NCBI GenBank assembly: GCA_964019135.1
Contig: OZ025258.1
Location: 9,629,961-9,693,960 of the forward strand
Source of the DNA: Arenicola marina
Lineage: Eukaryota > Annelida > Polychaeta > Arenicolidae
Direction of reading: 5' to 3'
DNA: 64,000 nucleotides
This document shows positions 12,301-27,300 of the stretch, piece after piece. Every line of letters starts with the position of its first letter. Positions within the stretch are counted from its first letter, which is position 1. Made by a program: the position numbers and the translations under genes. The notes under the pieces are model-generated. The model saw only the letters and a list, made by a program, of their open reading frames with translations. It had not been told where the DNA came from and did no database searches.

Positions 12301-15300
12301 ACACCCCCCGCTGGTCCATCAGTGGCATCACTGCTAACGACCCGCCCCCCTGGACACCCCCCGCTGGTCCATCTGTGGCATCACTGCTGACGACCCCCCC
12401 CCTGGACACCTCCCTCTGGTCCATCTGTGGCATCACTGCTAACGACCCCCCCCCTGGACACCTCCCTCTGGTCCACCAGTGGCATCACTGCTAACGACCC
12501 CCCCCCCCGCCCTGGACACCTCCCTCTGGTCCACCAGTGGCATCACTGCTAACGACCCCCTCCCCTGGACACCTCCCTCTGGTCCATCAGTGGCATCACT
12601 GCTAACGACCTCCCCCGCCCTAGACACCTCCCTCTGGTCCACCAGTGGCATCACTGCTAACGACCCCCGCCCCCCCCCCCCACTGGACACCTCCCTCTGG
12701 TCCACCAGTGGCATCACTGCTAACGAACCCCCCCCCCCTGGACACCTCCCTCTGGTCCACCAGTGGCATCACTGCTAACGACCCCCCCCCCCTGGACACC
12801 TCCCTCTGGTCCATCAGTGGCATCACTGCTAAAGACCCCCCCCCCCCTGGACACCTCCCTCTGGTCCACCAGTGGCATCACTGCTAACGACCCCCCCCCC
12901 CCTAGACACCTCCCTCTGGTCCATCAGTGGCGTCACTGCTAACGACCCCCCCCCCCCCCTGGACACCTCCCTCTGGTCCATCAGTGGCATCACTGCTAAC
13001 GAGCCCCCCCCCCTTTGGACACCTCCCTCTGGTCCATCAGTGGCATCACTGCTAACGACCCCCCCCACTGGACACCTCCCTCTGGTCCACCAGTGGCATC
13101 ACTGCTAACGACCCCCCCCCCCTGGACACCTCCCTCTGGTCCACCAGTGGCATCACTGCTAACGACCCCCCCCCTAGACACCTCCCGCTGGTCCACCAGT
13201 GGCATCACTGCTAACGACCCCCCTCCCCTAGACACCTCCCTCTGGTCCACCAGTGGCATCACTGCTAACGACCCACCCCCCCCCTAAAAACCTCCCTCTG
13301 GTCCACCAGTGGCATCACTGCTAACGACCCCCCCCCTCCCTCTGAGCGGTAGGGCCCCTGAGGGGGGGTAGCCATGTCGCGTGTCGATTTTAAGAAAAGG
13401 CCCATGTCGCGTGTCGATTTTAAGAAAAATTCCATGTTGCGTGTCGCTATTCTTATGTCGCATGTCGATTCTAAGACAACCCCAATGTCGCGTTGTCGAT
13501 TTTAAAAATCGCCCATGTCGCCGTGTCGAAAAAGCCCCTATGGGGCCCTAGCGGTGTAGCTCGTGTCACGTATGCATGTTATTGCGTCTATCTGTGTCTC
13601 GACGTTTAGCGCTCGACCCGTATTGACGCCGAAGAGATCTATCAATCGCCGATTAGAATGAGCCACTGACTGTATTCAGTCACCGACTGTATCCAGTCAC
13701 CGACTGTATCCAGTCACCGACTGTATCCAGTCACAGACTGTATCCAGTCACAGACTGTATCCAGTCACAGGCTCTCTGTATCCAGTCACAGACTGTATCC
13801 AGTCACAGGCTGTATCCAGTCACAGACTGTATCCAGTCACAGACTGTATCCAGTCACAGGCTCTCTGTATCCAGTCACAGACTGTATCCAGTCACAGGCT
13901 GTGTCCAGTCACCGACTGTATCCAGTCACCGACTGTATCTAGTCACCGACTGTATCCAGTCACAGACTGTATCAAGTCACACACTGTATCCAGTCACAGG
14001 CTGTATGTATCCAGTCACAGGCTGTCTGTATCCAGTCACAGGCTGTCTGTATCCAGTCACAGACTGTCTGTATCCAATCACATGCCGTCTGTATCCAGTC
14101 ACAGACTGTATTCAGTCACAGAGTGTATCCAGTCACAGGCTGTATCCAATCACAGGCTGTCTGTATCCAGTCACAGACTGTCTGTATCCAGTCACAGACA
14201 TGTCTGTATCCAGTCACAGACTGTCTGTATTCAGTCACAGACTGATTGTATCCAGTCACAGAGTGTCTGTATCCAGTCACAGCCATGGTTGTATCCAGTC
14301 ACAGCCATGGTTGTATCCAGTCACAGGCTGGATCCTGGACCCGGAGTAACAGCAGGGATTACGGCCCCTAGATCATAGACCCGGAGTAACAGCAGGGAAT
14401 ACGGCCCCTAGATCCTGGACCCGGAGTAACAACAGGGAATACGGCCCCTGGATCCTGGACCCGGAATAACAGCAGGGAATACGGCCCCTGGATCCTGGAC
14501 CCGGAGTAACAGCAGGGAATACGGCCCCTGGATCCTGGACCCGGAGTAACAACAGGGAATACGGCCCTTGGATCATGGACCCGGAGTAACAGCAGGGAAT
14601 ACGGTCTCTGGATCATGGACCCGGAGTAACAGCAGGGATTACGGCCCCTGGATCCTGGACCCGGAGTAACAGCAGGGAATACGGCCCCTGGATCCTGGAC
14701 CCGGAGTAACAGCTGGGAATACGGCCCCTGGATCATGGACCCGGAGTAACAGCAGGGAATACGGATCCTGGATCCTGGACCCGGAGTAACAGCTGGGAAT
14801 ACGGCTCCTGGATCATGGACCCGGAGTAACAGCAGGGAATGCGGCCCCTGGATCATGGACCCGGAGTAACAGCTGGGAATACGGCCCCTGGATCATGGAC
14901 CCGGAGTAACAGCAGGGAATACGGCTCCTGGATCCTGGACCTGGAGTAACAACTGGGAATACGGCTCCTGGATCATGGACTCGGAGCAACAGCAGGGAAT
15001 ACGGCCCCTGGATCATGGACCCGGAGTAACAGCAGGAAATACGGACCCTGGATCCTGGACCCGGAGTAACAGCAGGGAATACGGCCTCTGGATCATGGAC
15101 CCGGAGTAACAGCAGGGAATACGGCCCCTGGATCATGAACCCGGAGTAACAGCAGGGAAGACGGCCCCTGGATCATGGACCCGGAGTAACAGCAGGGAAT
15201 ACGCCCCCTGGATCCAGGACCCGGAGTAACAGCAGGGAATACGGCCCCTGGGTCATAGACCCGGAGTAACAGCAGGGAATACGGCCCCTGGATCCTGGAC

Positions 15301-18300
15301 CCGGAGTAACAGCAGGGAATACGGCCCCTGGATCCTGGACCCGGAGTAACAACAGGGAATACGGCCCCTGGATCCTGGACCCGGAATAACAGCAGGGAAT
15401 ACGGCCCTTGGATCATGGACCCGGAGTAACAGCAGGGAATACGGTCTCTGGATCATGGACCCGGAGTAACAGCAGGGAATACGGCCCCTGGATCCTGGAC
15501 CCGGAATAACAGCAGGGAATACGGCCCCTGGATCCTGGACCCGGAGTAACAGCAGGGAATACGGCCCCTGGATCCTGGACCCGGAGTAACAACAGGGAAT
15601 ACGGCCCTTGGATCATGGACCCGGAGTAACAGCAGGGAATACGGTCTCTGGATCATGGACCCGGAGTAACAGCAGGGATTACGGCCCCTGGATCCTGGAC
15701 CCGGAGTAACAGCAGGGAATACGGCCCCTGGATCCTGGACCCGGAGTAACAGCTGGGAATACGGCCCCTGGATCATGGACCCGGAGTAACAGCAGGGAAT
15801 ACGGATCCTGGATCCTGGACCCGGAGTAACAGCTGGGAATACGGCTCCTGGATCATGGACCCGGAGTAACAGCAGGGAATGCGGCCCCTGGATCATGGAC
15901 CCGGAGTAACAGCTGGGAATACGGCCCCTGGATCATGGACCCGGAGTAACAGCAGGGAATACGGCTCCTGGATCCTGGACCTGGAGTAACAACTGGGAAT
16001 ACGGCTCCTGGATCATGGACTCGGAGCAACAGCAGGGAATACGGCCCCTGGATCATGGACCCGGAGTAACAGCAGGAAATACGGACCCTGGATCCTGGAC
16101 CCGGAGTAACAGCAGGGAATACGGCCTCTGGATCATGGACCCGGAGTAACAGCAGGGAATACGGCCCCTGGATCATGAACCCGGAGTAACAGCAGGGAAG
16201 ACGGCCCCTGGATCATGGACCCGGAGTAACAGCAGGGAATACGCCCCCTGGATCCAGGACCCGGAGTAACAGCAGGGAATACGGCCCCTGGGTCATAGAC
16301 CCGGAGTAACAGCAGGGAATACGGCCCCTGGATCCTGGACCCGGAGTAACAGCAGGGAATACGGCCCCTGGATCCTGGACCCGGAGTAACAGCAGGGAAT
16401 ACGGCTCCTGGATCCTGGACCCGGAGTAACAGCAGGGATTACGGCCCCTGTATCCGGGACCCGGAGTAACAGCAGGAAATACGGCCCCTGGATCCTGGAC
16501 CCGGAGTAACAGCAGGAAATACGGCCCCTGGATCCTGGACCCGGAGTAACAGCAGGGAATACGGCCCCTGGATCCTGAACCCGGAGTAACAGCAGGGATT
16601 ACGGCCCCTGTATCCGGGACCCGGAGTAACAGCAGGGAATACGGCCCCTGGATCCTGGACCCGGAGTAACAGCAGGGAATACGGCCCCTGGATCATGGAC
16701 CCGGAGTAACAGCAGGTAATACGGCCCCTGGATCCTGGACCCGTAGTAACAGCAGGGAATACGGTCTCTGGGTCATGGACTCGGAGTAACAGCAGGGAAT
16801 ACGGCCCCTGGATCATGGACCCGGAGTAACAGCAGGTAATACGGCCCCTGGATCCTGGACCCGTAGTAACAGCAGGGAATACGGTCTCTGGGTCATGGAC
16901 CCGGAGTAACAGCAGGGAACACGGCTCCTGGATCCTGGACCCGGAGTAACAGCAGGGAATACGGCCTCTGGGTCATGGACCCGGAGTAACAACAGGGAAT
17001 ACGGCCCCTGGATCATGGACCCGGAGTAACAACAGGGAATACGGCCCCTTGATCATGGACCCGGAGTAACAACAGGGAATACGGCCCCTGGATCATGGAT
17101 CCGGCGTAACAACAGGGAATACGGCCCCTTGATCATGGACCCGGAGTAACAACAGGGAATACGGCTCCTGGATCATGGACCCGGAGTAACAGCAGGGAAT
17201 ACGGACCCTGGATCCTGGACCCGGAGTAACAGCAGGGAATACGGCCCCTGGATCATGGACCCGGAGTAACAGCAGGGAATACGGCCCATGGATCATGAAC
17301 CCGGAGTAACAGCTGGGAATACGGCTCCTGGATTATGGACCCGGAGTAACAGCAGGGAATACGGCCCCTGGATCATGGACCCGGAGTAACAGCAGGAAAT
17401 ACGGCCCCTGGATCATGGACCCGGAGTAACAGCAGGGAATACGGCCCCTGGATCATGAACCCGGAGTAACAGCAGGGAATACGGCCCTTGGATCATGGAC
17501 CCGGAGTAACAACAGGGAATACGGCCCCTGGATCCTGGACCCGGAGTAACAGCAGGGAATACGGCCCCTGGATCCTGGACCCGGAGTAACAGCTGCGAAT
17601 ACGGCCCCTGGATCATGGACCCGGAGCAACAGCAGGGAATACGGTCTCTGGATCATGGACCCGGAGTAACAGCTGGGAATACGGCTCCTAGATCCTGGAC
17701 CCGGAGTAACTACAGGGAATACGGCCCCTGGATCCTGGACCCTGAGTAACAACAGGGAATACGGCCCCTGGATCATGGACCCGGAGTAACAGCAGGGAAT
17801 ACGGACCCTGGATCCTGGACCCGGAGTAACAGCAGGGAATACGGCCCCTTGATCATGGACCCGGAGTAACAGCAGGGAATACGGCCCCTGGATCATGAAC
17901 CCGGAGTAACAACAGGGAATACGGCCCCTGGATCATGGACCCGGAGTAACAGCAGGTAATACGGCCCCTGGATCCTGGACCCGGAGTAACAGCAGGAAAT
18001 ACGGCCCCTGGATCCTGGACCCGGAGTAACAGCAGGGAATACGGCCTCTGGGTCATGGACCCGGAGTAACGACAGGAAATACGGCCCCTGGATCCTGGAC
18101 CCGAAGTAACAGCAGGGAATACGGCCTCTGGGTCATGGACCCGGAGTAACGACAGGAAATACGGCCCCTTGATCATGGACCCGGAGTAACAACAGGGAAT
18201 ACGGCCCCTGGATCATGGACCCGGAGTAACAGCAGGGAATACGGCCCCTTGATCATGGACCCGGAGTAACAACAGGGAATACGGCCCCTGGATCATGGAC

Positions 18301-21300
18301 CCGGAGTAACAGCAGGGAATACGGACCCTGGATCCTGGACCCGGAGTAACAGCAGGGAATACGGCCCCTGGATCATGGACCCGGAGTAACAGCAGGGAAT
18401 ACGGCCCCTGGATGATGAACCCGGAGTAACAGCAGGGAATACGGCTCCTGGATCATAGACCCGGAGTAACAGCAGGGAATACGGCCACTGGATCATGGAC
18501 CCGGAGTAACAACAGGGAATACGGCCCCTGGATCATGGACCCGGAGTAACAGCAGGGAATACGGCCCCTAGATCATAGACCCGGAGTAACAGCAGGGAAT
18601 ACGGCCCCTGGATCATGGACCCGGAGTAACAACAGGGAATACGGCCCCTGGATCATGGACCCGGAGTAACAGCAGGGAATAGGCCCCTGGATCATGGACC
18701 CGGAGTAACAGCAGGGAATACGGCCTCTGAGTCATGGACCCGGAGTAACAGCAGGGAATACGGCCCCTGAATCCTGGATCCGGAGTAACAACAGGGAATA
18801 CGGCCCCTGGATCATGGACCCGGAGTAACAACAGGGAATACGGCCCCTTGATCATGGACCCGGAGTAACAACAGGGAATACGGCCCCTGGATCCTGGACC
18901 CGGAGTAACAGCAGGGAATACGGTCCCTGGATCGTAGACCCGGAGTAACAGCAGGGAATACGGCCCCTGGGTCATGGACCCGGAGTAACAGCAGGGAATA
19001 CGGCCCCTGGATCCTGGACCCGGAGTAACAGCAGGGAATACGGCCCCTGGATCCTGGACCCGGAGTAACAGCAGGGAATACGGCCCCTGGGTCATGGACC
19101 CGGAGTAACAGCAGGGAATACGGCCCCTGAATCATGGACCCGGAGTAACAGCAGGGAATACGGCCTCTGGATCATGGACCCGGAGTAACAGCAGGGAATA
19201 CGGCCTCTAGATCATAGACCCGGAGTAACAGCTGGGAATACGGCCCCTGGATCCTGGACCCGGAGTAACAGCAGGGAATACGGCCCCTGGATCATGGACC
19301 CGGTGTAGCAGCAGGGAATACGGCCCCTGGTTCCTGGACCCGGAGTAACAGCAGGGAATACGGCCCCTGGATCATGGACCCGGAGTAACAGCAGGGAATA
19401 CGGCCCCTGGATGATGAACCCGGAGTAACAGCAGGGAATACGGCTCCTGGATCATGGACCCGGAGTAACAGCAGGGAATACGGCCACTGGATCATGGACC
19501 CGGAGTAACAACAGGGAATACGGCCCCTGGATCATGGACCCGGAGTAACAGCAGGGAATACGGCCCCTAGATCATAGACCCGGAGTAACAGCAGGGAATA
19601 CGGCCCCTGGATCATGGACCCGGAGTAACAACAGGGAATACGGCCCCTGGATCATGGACCCGGAGTAACAGCAGGGAATAGGCCCCTGGATCATGGACCC
19701 GGAGTAACAGCAGGGAATACGGCCTCTGAGTCATGGACCCGGAGTAACAGCAGGGAATACGGCCCCTGAATCCTGGATCCGGAGTAACAACAGGGAATAC
19801 GGCCCCTGGTTCCTGGACCCGGAGTAACAGCAGGGAATACGGCCCCTGGATCATGGACCCGGAGTAACAGCAGGGAATACGGCCCCTGGATGATGAACCC
19901 GGAGTAACAGCAGGGAATACGGCTCCTGGATCATGGACCCGGAGTAACAGCAGGGAATACGGCCACTGGATCATGGACCCGGAGTAACAACAGGGAATAC
20001 GGCCCCTGGATCATGGACCCGGAGTAACAGCAGGGAATACGGCCCCTAGATCATAGACCCGGAGTAACAGCAGGGAATACGGCCCCTGGATCATGGACCC
20101 GGAGTAACAACAGGGAATACGGCCCCTGGATCATGGACCCGGAGTAACAGCAGGGAATAGGCCCCTGGATCATGGACCCGGAGTAACAGCAGGGAATACG
20201 GCCTCTGAGTCATGGACCCGGAGTAACAGCAGGGAATACGGCCCCTGAATCCTGGATCCGGAGTAACAACAGGGAATACGGCCCCTGGATCATGGACCCG
20301 GAGTAACAACAGGGAATACGGCCCCTTGATCATGGACCCGGAGTAACAACAGGGAATACGGCCCCTGGATCCTGGACCCGGAGTAACAGCAGGGAATACG
20401 GTCCCTGGATCGTAGACCCGGAGTAACAGCAGGGAATACGGCCCCTGGGTCATGGACCCGGAGTAACAGCAGGGAATACGGCCCCTGGATCCTGGACCCG
20501 GAGTAACAGCAGGGAATACGGCCCCTGGATCCTGGACCCGGAGTAACAGCAGGGAATACGGCCCCTGGGTCATGGACCCGGAGTAACAGCAGGGAATACG
20601 GCCCCTGGATCCTGGACCCGGAGTAACAGCTGGGAATACGGCCCCTGGATCATGGACCCGGAGTAACAGCAGGGAATACGGCCCCTGGATCATGGACCCG
20701 GAGTAACAGCAGGGAATACGGCCCCTGGATCCTGGACCCGGAGTAACAGCAGGGAATACGGCTCCTGGATCAGGGGTTTAAAGTACTTCATGTTACACCA
20801 CTTACAACACAACACCAACAATGTTACAACACTTACAACACAACACCAACATGTTACAACACTTACATCACAACACCAACAATGTTACAACACTTCCAAC
20901 ACAACACCAACATGTTACAACACTTACAACACAACACCAACATGTTACAACACTTACACACACCAACGAGTTATCTTGGGTAGACTGTGCCCTGCTCCAA
21001 CCAACAACTGGTGCACCCTCCTTCGCACATATGTGTGATTCAATGTCATACACATTGTACACATTGTACAAACATTTGGACATATGTTCAAATATTTAAA
21101 CTCGTCATTTCTATGTTTTATTCTTGAAAACTATAATGTTGCAAGAAATTACAACTGATCTGACCGTTTTTCAAGAATCTTGAAATTTGCCCCCGGCTGA
21201 CAGCAGCGGTAAAACCTAGCTTGCGTAGCGCCACCGTGCGCTTGGGGCCACCGGGGAGCTTGGGGCCGACCTTGCCAGGAGAAAACGAAAACACGAGCAC

Positions 21301-24300
21301 TGGGCTCTTGAGACGGCATCCTTGTACGCCCCCCCCCCTTCCCCCATCTTTCCAGCCCCTCACCCCGGCTCCCAGCCCCCAGCAACCAGCCCCCAGCACC
21401 CAGCCCCCAGCCTCTTCGATAGCACCCTGCTGGTGTGGTAGAAACTGCTCGCAGTAATATTGACCTTGGGGCCAAGGTTGCCCCTACCATGACACGGCAC
21501 TAAGAGGTCTATTTAAGACGGTAGGCGGCTCCACCGTGCTGCTTGTGTGCTTGTGTCCGACGTATTGAACGCCCCAGAGCCTCCACCAGACCGCGTGGCC
21601 TTTCAAACCCCCACTGAAATGGCCATCTGGGTGCTTTGTGTGGCAGTAAACGAGTTGTCTAAACGCGGTCCTCAAGGAATGCCAATATAAAAGCGTTTAA
21701 CATAGCTGTGTCTGAGTTCAGTTTGGTCACTTCGGAGCCATTCAGTTACAGGCTTTAATTGGTCGGTCAGGCTGAAAAGCCGTCAATAGAACTGAAATGT
21801 GTCGAATCTATAGTTTTGGGGTGCACTTAGAATTTGGGGGTTGAGGGATATGAGGGAGATTTGGGGAGGGGTGGAAGGCACGGGGGTGTATTCAGAGTTT
21901 GGTTGGGGAGATGCGGGGAGGGGGTTGGAAGGGGTGGAAGGCAAGTGGGGGGTATTCAGAATTGGGTTGGGGAGAGGGGTTGTATTCAGAGAGAGGGTTT
22001 ATATTATAGAAGATCCCCCATTTGCCTCGTATGTTAGTGTCTCTGTATGTTGGCGGACGCCCTATGAAGGGCCCCATAGGGGCTTTTTCGACACAGCGAC
22101 ACGGCGAGTTTTAAAATCGACAACGCGACATTGGGGTTGCCTTAAAATCGACATGCGACATAAGACTTAGCGACATGGCGACATGGAACTTTTCTTAAAA
22201 TCGACACGCGACATGGCTACCCCCCCTCAGGGGCCCTCTATGACGCAGCATCTAGTGTGGTTGTGTGACTCCCTCCATTCAATGACACTACACCCCCCAC
22301 CCCCACCCTCACCGTCATACTCCTGTATTGTACCCCGGGGAGGGGGAGGGTGGGGGGGGGGGGGGGGGGAGGTGTACTAGATGCAAAGACATTTAAGGAG
22401 CTGCCGCTGGGAGCCCCAAATTTTACTCATCCAATTAAGTACCAAGAACTTTGTAAAATTAGGGTGATCCGCGTACTGAGGAAGCTTTGGCAAAATATAC
22501 TATGACTAGAATCTTTAAGATCGGCCCCTTCTCCCAGGTTGAAGATAGAGCGGACCCATTGGCGTACCAACTGCGTACCGAAGTAGACCCATGCAGGTGC
22601 ATAAAGTACATAATATATGACCCATTGCCGTACCAAAATTCACGAAAAAGACACCCCCGGCAATCCCTACGCTGACGGGGCAATTAAGGGACACCTATAA
22701 TTGCCCCGTAAAAAAAAATGTTATAAACGTTATACTTTGGTTTTGAACACCTTCAATCTTCCCAATACAGCCATGTGTTTCCCGTTAAAGACGTACGTGT
22801 TGATGCGGATGAGTTTACAGCCGTAAAACGCACGCGTGGTTGGTTGTATTCCGGACGCTTTAACCAATTCTGGTCATATCACGTCAATACACGACTTCGC
22901 AATTATACGCCATGTTGGAAAAATCGAGACTGGCACAAAGAATTATAGGAAATATTTTGGTGTTATCTTGACTTTTTCTATGGAGATAAATACCATATTT
23001 CCACGTTATTGGCAGGGCTTGTATAAAATGAACGAGCATTTCTGACTTACATTCAGATTACGTAGCCTTTCCGTTACATAGATGACACTATTTCATGTTT
23101 AAATGTCTACAAAATACGTTGTCAGGCGATCACGCCATCTCGACATCTCGCAAAGACCAAACTAATACGTAGAATGCATTGCATATGCCGTGGCGCCTCA
23201 CGGTGGCAAAATTGGAACTACGATTACAAGCTCCCCGCACGGTGGCGCTACGCAAGCTCCGCTTTTACCGCTGCTGTCGGCCGGAGGCAAATTTCAAGAT
23301 TCTTGAAAAACGGTCAAATCAGCCGTAATTTTCTGCAACATTATAGTTTTTCACAATCAAACATAAAAATAACGAGCTTTGCATATTTAATACAGCAAAA
23401 CGGATCTTGTACCCTCTCGAAAAAGTTCTAATTGTGACAGAACTCTTTATTTTCATCACCTGATTTCATGCATTATTAGGCTTAGGCTGGGTCCCAGCAC
23501 TAATTTGTAGAAATGCTCGACGCAATTTTCCTATCAATCTGCGCAGCGCCGCCCTGGCGAGCGAGTGTGAAAATGCATTCCGGACGTAGGCGACAACAGA
23601 GATATAATGTAGCCTGGTTCCGCGGTCCCAACTTCGCTCGCTCAGCATGAGTTTGAGCGGCGGTACCAGCTTAAGATATAATGGAGCCCTAGCGGCGTGA
23701 GGCGAAGGCAGAGAGTGCTACGATTAGCGAAGTGGTCTATGGGAGAAGGAAGGGCAGAGCGGAGCCATGTCTCCGGGGGTAAACCCCTACTCTCCGCGAA
23801 GAACGAATTGGGATCTCTATCCTGTGACCACACAGGCATTGCGACAGCGGGCCTCGAATCACCGATTAGCGTGCAGTTAGGCTACCAGGTGGCCAGAGCG
23901 AGCGCTCACTGAGCCATCGAGGTGGCCCGCGGAACCTAAGCAGATTGTCAGCGTTATTTACACAGGGGCGGGCTATTCTGTAAATACATTGGCCCGGTAT
24001 GCCTTGGTTATTTATACTAACTAAATGGACCTATTTGAACCACGATATCTGCTTTAATAGCATCAGTTTCATCGAACTACTGAAATAGCCGAGTACTCCG
24101 CATCCCGGGGGTGGGGTGGGGGGCACTACATTACTACAGTGGTAGGGGTGTGCCGCCCAGGCTATAGAGGACATTTGAAGAGCGAGAGAAAAGTGCGCGA
24201 TTTTGTGGTCATTGACATATTTGGTTCCAAAAGGCATCTATAACATAGACACTGACAGAAATTTGGGGTTAAAAAGACATAAATAGGCACTGACTGAAAT

Positions 24301-27300
24301 GTGTGGTTAAAAAAGGCGTCTAAAACAGACACTGACATTCATGAAAAAGTGTCTGAAGGTTAATTATTTTGAACACTTTCGATATCAACTGGACTATTAA
24401 TATATAGTCAAGAACTGCAATTTTGAAAAAAAAGTCAGTCTCAGATGGGCACATCGAGAGAAATTGTAGATGTCTTCTTCGGGGATTAAGAGAAAAAAGG
24501 CGAATAAGGGGTCATTTTGGCGGCACATATGTATATACCTAACAAAATATAGTGCCGCCCCCACCCCCCCCGGGCTCCGCAGTCACTCTGCATTTGAAGG
24601 GTTAGTTGACCTCGACATGATTCACGGTATTTACAGGTGGTCACCCCTCATTGGTTATTTATTTCTGTTTTCCTTCAGTACCTGGGCCAGTGGCACGAGA
24701 TGGAGTGGGTACCCCCGTACTTCGACGACCCGACCGTCTACTGGATAGACTACAGCGAGGTGTACGCGCGAGGGCCTGGCAACACCATCACCGCCAAGGG
24801 CATCGGCAGGTCAGGCACATCATTGTGACGTCATTGAAAAAACAGTCGTGCTGAGCCAAGGGGCTATCACACCACCAGTGATTACCCTAAATAACATGCA
24901 TTTAGGGGTGATCAATAAGTTGTTGTTACCTGGGAAGTACCGTCACGGATAATTTATCCCTGGACTAAGAAATAAATACTCGCATTGGGAAGGCAGCAAC
25001 CACGTTTGGTAGGTTAAACAAACGTGCTTGGCAAAATTCAAAACTAACTATTCGCACCAAAATGCTAATCTACAGGGCGTGTGTTGTAAGTAGCCTGCTG
25101 CATGGCAGTGAAACGTGGACTACATATTGTGGCCAAGAAAACAAGTAGAATAACTTCCATCCTCTTTGCCTGCGAAACATTTTAGGCATTTCTTGGCAAG
25201 ACAAGGTAACAAATGCCGACGTGCAAGATGAATGCATTCCAAAGGATGTGCTCTACGGTGAGCTTGCCGATGGCAAAAGGCCAACTGGATGGCCAAAGCT
25301 CATGTTTAATTAAGGATGTTTGCAAGCGTGACATGAAGGCTTTCGGCATCGATTCAAATTCTTGGGAGGATGTAGCATTTGAAAAGAGGGAATGGTCACG
25401 TGTCGTGCGAGAGGGAATGACCCACCACGACGGGCTCTGGTTTGAGAGACTGGACTTGAAACGCCAATCTAGGCACCTAGTAGGCCTAAGTACAAACCAA
25501 GACCTTTCGACAGGTCATCGATGCGACGACTGCGGCAAGCTCTGTTGGTCACATATAGGTTTATTCAGTCATAAGCGCAAATGCTGTGACGCAAATCGTA
25601 TCACTTGAAATCAAACAAAGCTGCAAAATCCATGGTCTTTCGCAGACGAACGGATGCCAACCAACCATTGTGACGTCATCATGGCCTCATGGTGAGGTCA
25701 TCATGGCGTATTCGGGGCCTCATTGTGACGTTATTGTTGTGATGTCATCGTCACGTGCATTTATATATGTATGACGTATTCAGGCTGCCGATAAATAATG
25801 TCTAATAAACTTACCCATATCTTTAGACACAAGACACGTGACACCTTTTGAGTTTGGGGGCCGCCTCAATAGCCCAGTTGGTTAGAGCGCTCGCCTTGAA
25901 TGTTCTGGCCGCCTGAGAGCCTAACGCCACATGGATCGGTGGTTCGCGCCTTGCTGTGACCATGTCTGTGTTGTCGTAGGATAAAAACCCTATGTCCCTC
26001 TTTGCAAACAGTAGGGGGTTTCCCCCGGGCCATGGCTCCGCTGTTCTCTCCCTACTTCCATTGACGATATATGACCAAAAGTGGTTCAAGCGACCTGACT
26101 ATGCAACCAACCTTTTAGTTTGTGACATGTCATAATGCGCCCAAATAGCCCATTGACGCCGTCGCGACGTGGTCATAACGCAATCATAGCGTTGGCCTCC
26201 AGGGATCCTGGATGTCTATCGTGCACCCCGTGTGCGACAATTGATGAGAATCATGACGTCTCATTCAAGTCTCTATACTATTTGTCGCTCTTCACTTGAA
26301 AAACTCCCGTCGTAAAACATTCTATTTCGATCACACTGTTATCGGCCGGTAGAGCGCCATTCAGTTACTAGTTACCCGAGTATAGGAATAACTGTTCGAT
26401 GATGATTGAAACGACTCACAATGTGATAAACGGAATAGAATTTACACATACTCCCCACCCCGCCCCCTTCAGACCCTAAGGTATATCTGTGCCCCCCACC
26501 CCGTCTTGTTATATTATGTGCCCCCTAGCCTCTCCTTTTTCTTGACAATGCATCAAGCTTATTAATTTATGTGTTCCTTCTTTATCTTACCAACGATTAT
26601 AGAGTGTGTAAATAGTACCTAACGTGCACCACGGTCACCTACGTCTCGTTTACAAGCCTTTCGTTCATGTTTTTGTCCAACAATTTACTGTGTCCCCGCA
26701 ATAATTCTTGCTCAGTCCCCTGCGATATATCGATTGTACTAGTGGATGAGCGACAAGTATTGCTGCGGATAGAGATTGGATGCATGCAATGTGACTGTCA
26801 CCGTAAGCTGAAAAAGGAATTCACCTCCTGATAGACCAGTTCTCTCACTCCCCCTGTTCTGCCTTGCTCCAGGGATGCCGCCGACACAAGTTGCGGCAAT
26901 TTCGACAAGGTTTACAATGTGACGAGCGATGCCAAGTGGACGTTTTTACATCAGAAAGATGGCGAAGGTGAGTCTCCAGTGGCAGATCTAGGGGGGGGGG
27001 GGGTTAGGGGAACCAGAACATACAACATACATGTTACATACATGTTAAAGTGCCAAGTCTTCAGAGAGCAACCCCCCTCTTGGGAAACATACACTGTTAA
27101 AGTCGGGTTCTCCAAGCCCAAGCCCCCCCCCCCGGTTACAAGTCTTCAGAGCAGCCCCCTCCCCCCGGTCGCAAGTTTTCAGAGAGCAACCCCCCCGTTG
27201 GCAAATTCCTAGATCCGCCCCTGGTCTCCGGGGTCAAGGGTGACGAAGGTGAGTCTCCGGTGTCAAGGATAAGCCAAGGTCAGTCTCCGGGGTCAAGGAT

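Noticed and set aside
9682..13287. Pro/Thr-rich and Ser/Gly-rich frames on both strands
   Set aside because: Products of the C-run minisatellite; run-length changes shift the frame at random.
14368..20693. Many 67-200-codon minus-strand frames with LLLLRVHDPGAVFPAV repeats
   Set aside because: Three 40-bp satellite units make one 40-residue period. Frames break wherever a unit varies, and there is no start or splice context.
13345..20772. CRISPR-like regular repeats
   Set aside because: Units are directly adjacent with no unique spacers, and the genome is eukaryotic.
25866..25960. Functional tRNA gene
   Set aside because: A and B boxes are present, but the region between them is too long and the same head recurs attached to a SINE body.
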